Assembly (NCBI GenBank): GCA_012510865.1 | Contig: JAAZHF010000250.1 | Location: forward strand, 1 to 6,250 | DNA: 6,250 nt | Reading direction: 5' to 3' | From: Gammaproteobacteria bacterium | Lineage (GTDB): Bacteria > Pseudomonadota > Gammaproteobacteria > Xanthomonadales > Xanthomonadaceae | Shown: positions 1-4,697 of the stretch, one piece after another | Numbering within the stretch: position 1 is the first letter of the stretch | How the letters are laid out: the number at the start of each line of letters is the position of its first letter | Notes under the pieces: generated by a model | Databases searched by the model: none | Seen by the model: only the letters and a program-made list of their open reading frames with translations | Told to the model about the DNA's origin: nothing | Translations under genes and position numbers: made by a program

Positions 1-885
1 CGCGCGCCCACCAGCCGGGTGCCGAGCCTCATCGCCTACGCGCTCGTCAACCGGCCGGACATGGTGGACCTGCAGGACAACAAGTCGCTGGTGCGCCAGC
101 TGCTCGCGCGCCGCGAGGACGTCTACATCATCGACTGGGGCTATCCGGACCGCTCCGACCGCTTCCTCGACCTCGAGGACTACATCGAACGCTTCATCGG
201 CGGAGCGGTGGACCACCTGCGCGGGCGCCACCGGCTCGACGCCATCAACCTGCTGGGCATCTGCCAGGGCGGAGCCTTTTCGCTGAGCTACGCGGCCCTC
301 CATCCGGACAAGGTGCGGAACCTGATCACCATGGTCACGCCGGTGGACTTCCACACCCCGGACAACATGCTGTCGAACTGGACCCGCGAGATGGACGTGG
401 ACCTGTTCGTCGACACGCTCGGCAACGTGCCCGCCGACCTCATGAACATGTGCTACCTCACGCTCAAGCCCTGGCGCCTGTTCGTGCAGAAGTACGTCGG
501 GCTCGCCGACATCCTCGACGACAGGGCGGCGATGGAGGACTTCCTGCGAATGGAGAAGTGGATCTTCGACTCGCCCGACCAGGCCGGGGAGGCGTTCCGC
601 CAGTTCATCAAGATGTACTACCAGGGCAACGGCTTCGTGAACGGGGGCATCGAGATCGGCGGACGCGAAGTGCACCTGGGCATGGTCGGGATGCCGGTGC
701 TGAACATCTATGCGGAGCAGGACCACCTGGTGCCGCCCTCGGCCTCGAAGCCGCTGCGCGGCCTGGTCGGCAGCAGCGACTATTCCGAACTGTCCTTCCG
801 CGGTGGGCACATCGGCATCTACGTTTCGGGACGGGCGCAGAAGGAGGTGCCCGGGGCGATCCACGAATGGCTGGCGGCTCGATGA
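1..885 (+). CDS. phaC: Class III polyhydroxyalkanoate synthase subunit PhaC (5'-partial)
   Basis: This is the catalytic subunit of a class III (PhaC/PhaE) PHA synthase. It polymerises 3-hydroxyacyl-CoA into storage polyester at the granule surface. The visible 294 codons are open from base 1, and the first residues (RAPTSR) already belong to the alpha/beta-hydrolase fold. The GTG at 19 is therefore internal, and about 60 N-terminal residues lie outside the window (family length about 355). The catalytic triad is visible: the nucleophile Cys in the lipase-like box GICQGG (codon 262-264), Asp in AEQDHLVPP (721-723) and His in GGHIGIYVSG (808-810). Other family blocks are YIIDWGYPD, MVTPVDFHTPDN and MEKWIFDSPDQAGE, closely resembling the Allochromatium type. 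Cys rather than Ser as nucleophile separates it from ordinary lipases. The PhaE partner gene is presumably upstream, outside the window. The stop overlaps the next start (ATGA at 882-885), so the genes are probably translationally coupled. Confidence 0.95.
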   Translation, partial: RAPTSRVPSLIAYALVNRPDMVDLQDNKSLVRQLLARREDVYIIDWGYPDRSDRFLDLEDYIERFIGGAVDHLRGRHRLDAINLLGICQGGAFSLSYAALHPDKVRNLITMVTPVDFHTPDNMLSNWTREMDVDLFVDTLGNVPADLMNMCYLTLKPWRLFVQKYVGLADILDDRAAMEDFLRMEKWIFDSPDQAGEAFRQFIKMYYQGNGFVNGGIEIGGREVHLGMVGMPVLNIYAEQDHLVPPSASKPLRGLVGSSDYSELSFRGGHIGIYVSGRAQKEVPGAIHEWLAAR

Positions 886-1082
886 ACGCCGGCCGCCCGG
901 TGCTTGGCCGCCCGCTCGACGACCGCGTGCTCGCGGGCGTGGTCGGCGGGATCGCGCGCCGCTTCGGCTGGAACTCCACCCTGTTGCGCGTGCTGTACGT
1001 GGTGGTGTCGGTGCTGCTGGCCGCATTCCCCGGCATCCTCGTGTACCTCGTGCTGTGGCTGCTGATGCCCGAGGACGCCTGA
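882..1082 (+). CDS. Small stand-alone PspC-domain membrane protein
   Basis: This is a 66-residue protein that is essentially one PspC domain. Family hallmarks are present: the N-terminal stretch RPLDDRVLAGVVGGIARRFGW (about residues 10-30; in the family, a short 'R...k.lgGVcgGla.yf' segment), then T-LLRVLYVVV and a hydrophobic run from about residue 37 to 62 ending in WLLMPE. That run forms one long or two closely spaced membrane segments broken by FPG (49-51). PspC domains are known from the phage-shock envelope-stress response, where PspC is an inner-membrane sensor, but many small PspC-only proteins have no demonstrated role. No pspA or pspB is visible here. The start is the ATG in the ATGA overlap with phaC; a weak GGCGG lies just upstream. 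Co-translation with phaC suggests a link to envelope or granule state, but that is inference. Confidence 0.85.
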   Translation: MNAGRPVLGRPLDDRVLAGVVGGIARRFGWNSTLLRVLYVVVSVLLAAFPGILVYLVLWLLMPEDA

Positions 1083-1089
1083 GGCCGTC

Positions 1090-1557
1090 GTGTCCGCGCC
1101 CCTGCGGTGGATGGCGGTGGCGCTGGGCCTCGCGTGGGCCCTGCCGAACACGATCGCTGGGCTGGCGGTCGGGTTCGCCGCCCTTGCCTTCGGCGCAAGG
1201 GCGCGGCTGCGCGCCGACGACTACGCGATCGCGTTCGACCGCGTTCCCTGGGGCCCCGGCGGCGCGCTGACGCTCGGCAACGTGATCCTGCACACGGGCG
1301 ACAGTCTCGACCGCGACTGTGCGACCTACGCCCACCGCGCCGGACTGTGCGAGCAGCCCCGGGTGCGGCTCGCGGACCACGAGCGTGCGCACGTGCTGCA
1401 GTACATGGTGCTCGGCCCGCTGTTCCTGCCGCTGTACTTCCTCTGCGGCGGGATCGGCGTGGGCAACCGCTTCGAGCGCGCCGCCGACCGCTATGCCCTG
1501 AGCGGGCGCGGCTGGTGGCCATGGCCGGAGCCACCGACGGACGGTGGCGTCGTTTGA
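1090..1557 (+). CDS. Membrane-associated hypothetical protein with an HExxH putative zinc site
   Basis: I cannot name this 155-residue protein. It starts at GTG 1090, 7 bases after the pspC-like stop. A TGAGG at 1080-1084 gives a Shine-Dalgarno 5 nt upstream; an in-frame ATG at 1111 is an alternative start. Residues 8-35 are hydrophobic (a signal anchor or transmembrane helix). A soluble region follows with a polar beta-like stretch (LTLGNVILHTGDS). Then comes LADHERAHVLQY, in which His97, Glu98 and His101 form an HExxH zincin motif. It is followed at once by a second hydrophobic segment (about 105-125, MVLGPLFLPLYFL) and by NRFERAADRYAL. Glu129 or Asp133 there could supply a third metal ligand. 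The layout HExxHxxQ, GPL.LP, then N..E..AD is shared by small uncharacterised bacterial membrane proteins, as I recall them. A metallopeptidase role is possible but unproven; it might equally be a non-catalytic relic. It is the last gene of the phaC cluster. Confidence 0.75.
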   Translation: MSAPLRWMAVALGLAWALPNTIAGLAVGFAALAFGARARLRADDYAIAFDRVPWGPGGALTLGNVILHTGDSLDRDCATYAHRAGLCEQPRVRLADHERAHVLQYMVLGPLFLPLYFLCGGIGVGNRFERAADRYALSGRGWWPWPEPPTDGGVV

Positions 1558-1584
1558 CGACCGCTTAACGGCATTCGCGCTAGG

Positions 1585-1641
1585 GTCGGACCGTCGAAGA
1601 AAAAGCGGAAGGTCCGACAGCCGGATGCAATCGCTTCGACG
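1585..1641. repeat. Two interleaved inverted repeats in a convergent intergenic gap
   Basis: The 129-base gap 1558-1686 separates two genes that end towards each other and contains no gene. It holds two perfect 8-bp inverted repeats. GTCGGACC (1585-1592) pairs with GGTCCGAC (1611-1618), and CGTCGAAG (1592-1599) pairs with CTTCGACG (1634-1641). One arm of the second lies in the loop of the first, so the pairs compete or form a pseudoknot-like arrangement. A shorter third pairing, AAGCG (1603-1607) with CGCTT (1632-1636), competes as well. The loop is A-rich on the plus strand, which reads as TTTTT on the minus strand at 1600-1604. No classical stem followed by a U-run is seen for either gene. 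A shared transcription-end region is plausible but not demonstrated. Confidence 0.5.
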
Positions 1642-1686
1642 CACGGAAGGCTCAGCCGGTCGGGGAAACCCGAACGACTGGGCCTT

Positions 1687-2502
1687 CTACATATGCGGGT
1701 CCCCAGGCGGGCTGCCCAGTGGAAGCACGGCGATGCCGTCCCCCGTCCGCACGCCATCGGGGCCGAACCGGCGCTCCGCGAACAGCATGCGGCCATCGCC
1801 CACGAGCACGACGGTGCTGCAGCGCGTGCCGTAGTCGGGCCCGCTCACGAACGGTGGCGACAGCGTCCGTTCGAGTTCGATGCCGACGCGGGTGTCGGGA
1901 AGTTCGTCGTCGGGCGCGACGCCGGTATCGGCCAGGGCCGCGAACAGCGGTTCCAGCGAAGCGGGCGAACCCATCGGATCGGCGAGCGCGGCGGGCGAGT
2001 CCAGCCAGCCCGCGAGCGCCCGCGTCGCGGCCCGGCTCTTGGGCCACGGCGCGTCGAATGCGCCGTTGGACATCGCGTGCAGGCCCGGCGCTACCGGAGC
2101 GCCGGCCACGTGCGGATGGTTGCTCGCGTGCACCAGGTCCCGGCCGTCCCAGTACAGCGCGTTGAACGGACCGAAGCCGTCCGATGCGGCCCGTGCCGCC
2201 GCGAAGCCGGCTGCGGTCGCGTCGCCCCGGACGAAGTCGCGGACGAGCCAGCCCCGCGAAAGCGGCCGCGGCTCCATGCCCCGGCTGCCGTCGCGGACGT
2301 TGGTCACCGCCGCGAGCCGTCCGCGGATGGAGGCCTGCAGCCAGCCGCCGCCCTGCACCAGGTCGCGGCCGCCATAGACGTCGGCGGCGTCGGGGTCGAT
2401 GGCGGCGCCCGCGGTCGGCCGCGCATGCAGCTCGTCGCGGTTGGCGGCGATCGCAAGCGGATAGCGGGGGCTGAGCTTCCAGGCGAGAGCGATCAAGCAC
2501 AT
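1687..2502 (-). CDS. NRDE family protein (TANGO2-like, Ntn-hydrolase-like fold)
   Basis: This 271-residue protein has the family signature at its N terminus: Cys2 after the start Met (MCLIALAW) and the eponymous Asn-Arg-Asp-Glu at residues 21-24 in AANRDELHARPT. Further conserved blocks are GGRDLVQGGGWL, VTNVRDG, LSRGWLVRDF, MSNGAFDAPWPK and, near the C terminus, YGTRCSTVVLV. The length is normal for the family (about 250-280). An exposed Cys2 resembles the N-terminal nucleophile hydrolases, but no reaction is established. The eukaryotic homologue TANGO2 has been connected with heme and lipid/acyl-CoA handling. The ATG start is fixed by the need for Cys2. An AGGA (2510-2513) lies 7 nt upstream, yet it sits inside a possible -10 hexamer TAGGAT (see the promoter entry). 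The gene appears monocistronic, with a tRNA gene upstream on the same strand and the phaC cluster converging on its 3' end. Confidence 0.9.
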   Translation of the reverse strand: MCLIALAWKLSPRYPLAIAANRDELHARPTAGAAIDPDAADVYGGRDLVQGGGWLQASIRGRLAAVTNVRDGSRGMEPRPLSRGWLVRDFVRGDATAAGFAAARAASDGFGPFNALYWDGRDLVHASNHPHVAGAPVAPGLHAMSNGAFDAPWPKSRAATRALAGWLDSPAALADPMGSPASLEPLFAALADTGVAPDDELPDTRVGIELERTLSPPFVSGPDYGTRCSTVVLVGDGRMLFAERRFGPDGVRTGDGIAVLPLGSPPGDPHM

Positions 2503-2508
2503 GCCGCC

Positions 2509-2514
2509 ATCCTA
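2509..2514 (-). promoter_or_regulatory. Putative -10 box of the NRDE gene (leaderless spacing)
   Basis: The minus strand reads TAGGAT, then six bases, then the ATG at 2502. A TANNNT hexamer at this distance puts the transcription start at or next to the A of ATG. There is no convincing -35 hexamer 17 bases upstream (TGTCCC). The same bases contain AGGA, which could instead be a Shine-Dalgarno for a leadered mRNA. A 14-bp inverted repeat (CCCGGC, AG, GCCGGG at 2519-2532) lies directly upstream. Confidence 0.45.
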
Positions 2515-2633
2515 GCCGCCCGGCAGGCCGGGGGACACGGATGGCGGATGGCTGGAAGATGTCCGGCCCAGCACCGTGACCAGAGGCCGCGGCCTGACTC
2601 CCTTTGGCGGTGCGCCGTCCGTTGGTGCACCGT

Positions 2634-2661
2634 GCTGCCGGAGTGCATATGCTCCCGCAGC
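2634..2661. repeat. Imperfect 28-bp inverted repeat between tRNA-Leu and the NRDE gene
   Basis: GCTGC-C-GGAG (2634-2643) and CTCC-C-GCAGC (2652-2661) are complementary except for one C/C mismatch. They flank an 8-base centre, TGCATATG. The element lies in the 215-bp gap 2503-2717, 57 bases past the tRNA 3' end and about 130 bases before the NRDE start codon. It could be the hairpin that ends the tRNA transcript, although no T-run follows on the minus strand, or a binding site for a dimeric regulator. Apart from this, the promoter box and the small repeat at 2519-2532, I see nothing gene-like in the gap. Confidence 0.5.
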
Positions 2662-2717
2662 CGGCGCAGGCCCGGTATCGGCCCACGGCGGTTCCAGAGG
2701 TCAGGAAAGTCCTAGCG

Positions 2718-2804
2718 TGGTGCCGGAAGAGGGACTCGAACCCTCACGCTTTTAAGGGCGGCGAATTTTGAGTCCGCTGCGTCTACCGATTCCGCCATTC
2801 CGGC
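2718..2804 (-). tRNA. tRNA-Leu, anticodon CAA
   Basis: The reverse complement folds as a complete class II tRNA of 87 nt with encoded CCA. The acceptor GCCGGAA pairs with TTCCGGC, followed by discriminator A and CCA (2718-2720). The D arm is GCG/CGC around AATCGGTAGA-type loop bases. The anticodon arm GCGGA/TTCGC, with a G-T pair at 30-40, holds the loop CTCAAAA, whose positions 34-36 are CAA (2768-2770). It decodes UUG. The extended variable arm (15 nt with a CGC/GCG stem) and discriminator A are expected for leucine tRNAs. The T arm is GAGGG/CCCTC with loop TTCGAGT. Nothing looks degenerate. The gene sits between cdo and the NRDE gene, with its own likely promoter. Confidence 0.97.
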
Positions 2805-2814
2805 GCGGGCGGGA

Positions 2815-2820
2815 AGTATA
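2815..2820 (-). promoter_or_regulatory. Putative -10 box of tRNA-Leu
   Basis: TATACT on the minus strand ends 10 bases before the mature 5' end of the tRNA, leaving room for a leader of about 3-4 nt. The intervening bases are all G/C apart from the first T (TCCCGCCCGC). GC-rich discriminators are typical of stringently controlled stable-RNA promoters. No good -35 hexamer is visible at 16-18 bp. The tRNA could also be reached by read-through from cdo, which ends 65 bases upstream. Confidence 0.55.
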
Positions 2821-2869
2821 GCGGCAGTACGTCGCGGGGGCGCTGGCCAGGCGAGGTCGCCCGGCCCGT

Positions 2870-3481
2870 TCAGGCCGCGGCGTCGGTCGCCAGCGCGGCC
2901 GCTTCGCGCCGGTACCACTCGCCGCCAAGCGGCTCGAAGCGCGAACACTCGACCAGCGGGGCCTGGTAGACGTGCAGCGACACGGCGATGGCATTGCCGT
3001 CGGTGTTGCGGATGGTGTGGTATTCGTGGGGCGGGATCAGGCTGCCGGCGCTGCCGGGCCCGGCCTGCATGCCGCCGGCCGAGCGGAAGCGGAAGCGGTC
3101 CCCGCTGCGCTCGAGCAGTTCGTACTGCGTGATCTCGAGTTCGCCGGCCCAGACGCCCTCGACGCACCAGCACCCGGCGTGGTCGTGGATCGGCGTCCCC
3201 TGTCCGGGCCCCCAGGTCATGGCCACCACGCTGTAGCCGTGGCGGGGACTGCGGTACAGCTCGCGGCGGGCGTAGTGGTCGGCGATCGGCTCGTGCACGC
3301 AGGCCGGCAGGCGGACCGCGGGGTCGCGGATCAGCCCGCACAGGGCATTGCGCAGCGCGGCGGTCACCGCGTGGCAATCACCGGCGCCGAGCGCCGCGTC
3401 GATGCCGGCGACCAGGAGGTCGCGGCCCGGGAAATCGACGTCGGGCGCGAGGTCCGCGGCGGCGGGGCTGGCTTGGCTCAT
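2870..3481 (-). CDS. cdo: Cysteine dioxygenase type I (cupin)
   Basis: This 203-residue mononuclear iron cupin oxidises the thiol of L-cysteine to cysteine sulfinate in the cytoplasm. The iron ligands are visible: His99 and His101 in PIHDHAGCWCVEG and His155 in EYHTIRN. The first cupin motif continues through Cys106 to the Gly-rich turn (GVWAGELEITQYE). Cys106 is five residues after the second His, the position of the mammalian Cys93 that crosslinks to a Tyr. The partner block SLHVYQAP provides Ser168, His170 and Tyr172. Arg72 in YARRELY matches the substrate-carboxylate arginine. Together these favour true cysteine dioxygenase over 3-mercaptopropionate dioxygenase, whose members usually lack the Cys. 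Length is normal. There is no Shine-Dalgarno before the ATG at 3481; instead a -10-like TACACT lies 6 nt upstream. The gene follows the metX-family gene by 73 bp, and the tRNA-Leu lies 65 bp downstream. Confidence 0.9.
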   Translation of the reverse strand: MSQASPAAADLAPDVDFPGRDLLVAGIDAALGAGDCHAVTAALRNALCGLIRDPAVRLPACVHEPIADHYARRELYRSPRHGYSVVAMTWGPGQGTPIHDHAGCWCVEGVWAGELEITQYELLERSGDRFRFRSAGGMQAGPGSAGSLIPPHEYHTIRNTDGNAIAVSLHVYQAPLVECSRFEPLGGEWYRREAAALATDAAA

Positions 3482-3487
3482 GGGCCC

Positions 3488-3493
3488 AGTGTA
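3488..3493 (-). promoter_or_regulatory. Putative -10 box of cdo (leaderless spacing)
   Basis: The minus strand reads TACACT, six bases (GGGCCC), then the ATG at 3481. Transcription would start at or beside the start codon. No Shine-Dalgarno-like purine run exists in the gap, so a leaderless mRNA is the simplest reading. The -35 position (about 3511-3516) shows no TTGACA likeness and lies inside a palindrome. Confidence 0.5.
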
Positions 3494-3500
3494 CGACGCC

Positions 3501-3519
3501 CGGCGAGGGGCCCTCGCCG
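3501..3519. repeat. 19-bp palindrome overlapping the cdo promoter region
   Basis: CGGCGAGGG (3501-3509) and CCCTCGCCG (3511-3519) are perfect inverted arms around a single G. The centre is 29 bp upstream of the cdo start codon, which would be about -29 for a leaderless transcript and would cover the -35 area. It is also 45 bp past the metX stop codon. It may be an operator for a dimeric regulator or part of the metX 3'-end hairpin. No T-run follows on the minus strand, which argues against a standard terminator. Confidence 0.45.
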
Positions 3520-3554
3520 CGGTGCACCATCCGGCGCCCCCGCGTCCCCGCGGC

Positions 3555-4670
3555 TCAGAGCGCGGCCAGGAAGCCGCCGATCGCCGGCGAGAAGCGGTCG
3601 AAGTCCACCAGGAAGGCGTCGTGGCCCTGCGGGGACTCCAGCGGCAGCAGCTGCGAATCGGCCCCGCCGGCGCGCAGTCCGTCGGCGATCTCCTCCTGCT
3701 GCTGCAGGGGGAACAGGATGTCGGTGTGTACGCCGATCGCGAGCGCCCGCTCGAGCCGGATGCGGGCGAGCCCCTCCGCCGTGGTGCCGCCGCAGGACTC
3801 GCCGATGACGAACCAGTCCATCGAACGGCTCAGGTAGAGGTAGCAGTTGGGATCGAAGTTGCGCACGAAGCGCCGGGCTTGCGCCTCGAGGTAGCTTTCG
3901 ACCTCGAACTCGAGGCCGAAAGGGTCGTCGTCGTCGCGGCGGTCGGAGTCCAGGCGCACGCGGCCGAAGCGGCCGTCCCACTCCAGCGCGGAGCGGTAGG
4001 TGATGACGCCCAGCTTCCGCGCGATGCGCATGCCCGTTTCCGGATAGCCGGCCTGGTCGTAGTTGCCGCCGTTCCAGTGCGGGTCGAGGCGGATGCACTC
4101 GCGCTGCAGCGAGCGGATCGCGATCGAGAACGGCAGCGCCCGCGCCGCGCCCGACACGTTGACGTGGCTGCGCGCGATCCCCGGATGGCGTGCGAGCAGC
4201 GCCAGCGCCGCCATGCCGCCCATGGAGTTGCCGACGACGCAGGCCAGGCGCTCGATGCCCAGCGCCCGCACCACGTGCGCCGCGGCGTCGGCCACGTCCT
4301 CGATCGAGACGTCGGGGAACGCGATGCGCCAGGGTTCCCCCGTCGCCGGGTCGATCGACGCCGGGCCACTCGAGCCCTTGCAGCTGCCCAGCGGGTTCAC
4401 GCACACCACGTGCCAGCGGTCGGTGTCGATGGCCTTCCCGGGGCCGAGCATCGCCTCCCACCAGCCCGGCGCGGGATTGTCCCCGTTCGCCGCGGCGTGC
4501 GCGTCCGGCGACAGGCCGGGAAGGATCAGCACGGAATTGTCGCCGGCGGCGTTGCGCCGGCCCCAGGTCTCGTACGCGATGCGGCCGCCGGCCAGCCGGC
4601 CGCCGCGCTTCATGGGAAAGGGCGACGGCAGTTCGATGAAGCGCGTGCCGGGCGGGATGTATTCGGTCAT
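3555..4670 (-). CDS. metX: MetX-family L-homoserine/L-serine O-acyltransferase
   Basis: This 371-residue alpha/beta-hydrolase enzyme transfers an acyl group (probably succinyl in this lineage) from acyl-CoA to the hydroxyl of homoserine or serine. It thereby activates the amino acid for sulfur incorporation. The nucleophile is Ser149 in VVGNSMGGMAAL. Asp317 (HTDILFPLQQQ) and His350 (ESPQGHDAFLVDF) complete the triad. Family blocks AYETWG, LSPDAHAA, DTDRWHVVCVN, GSCKGSSGP and RLDPHWNGG are intact. From family knowledge, xanthomonad proteins with this MTE(F/Y)IPPGTRF start include ones characterised as serine O-succinyltransferases of cysteine synthesis. Sequence alone does not let me choose between the two substrates. 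I take ATG 4670 as the start. An in-frame TTG at 4679 would add three residues but coincides with the putative -10 box. The ccmI stop lies 27 bp upstream, so read-through is possible; cdo follows 73 bp downstream. Confidence 0.9.
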   Translation of the reverse strand: MTEYIPPGTRFIELPSPFPMKRGGRLAGGRIAYETWGRRNAAGDNSVLILPGLSPDAHAAANGDNPAPGWWEAMLGPGKAIDTDRWHVVCVNPLGSCKGSSGPASIDPATGEPWRIAFPDVSIEDVADAAAHVVRALGIERLACVVGNSMGGMAALALLARHPGIARSHVNVSGAARALPFSIAIRSLQRECIRLDPHWNGGNYDQAGYPETGMRIARKLGVITYRSALEWDGRFGRVRLDSDRRDDDDPFGLEFEVESYLEAQARRFVRNFDPNCYLYLSRSMDWFVIGESCGGTTAEGLARIRLERALAIGVHTDILFPLQQQEEIADGLRAGGADSQLLPLESPQGHDAFLVDFDRFSPAIGGFLAAL

Positions 4671-4678
4671 GGCCGACA

Positions 4679-4684
4679 AGTCTA
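4679..4684 (-). promoter_or_regulatory. Putative -10 box of metX
   Basis: TAGACT on the minus strand ends 8 bases before the ATG at 4670. No Shine-Dalgarno is present between ccmI and metX, so a leaderless transcript starting at or just before the ATG is plausible. No clear -35 hexamer is seen. The box lies in the 27-bp gap between the two genes, and promoter bases further upstream would fall in the end of ccmI. Confidence 0.4.
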
Positions 4685-4697
4685 ACGGGCCGGGCGC

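Noticed and set aside
19..21. GTG 19 as the phaC start
   Set aside because: It falls within the conserved fold; the family has about 60 more residues upstream and the frame is open to base 1.
450..881. Upstream in-frame extension of the PspC-domain gene from ATG 450
   Set aside because: That stretch overlaps conserved phaC coding sequence and reads as Arg/Pro/Gly-rich nonsense. The ATG in the ATGA junction starts exactly at the domain.
1652..2686. A 344-codon minus-strand frame overlapping the NRDE gene
   Set aside because: It is Arg/Pro-rich, lacks family motifs and overlaps in another frame a gene with the full NRDE signature.
2703..2713. AGGAAAGTCCT just downstream of the tRNA as a terminator hairpin
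   Set aside because: It has only a 4-bp stem with a 3-base loop and no T-run, too weak to support a call.
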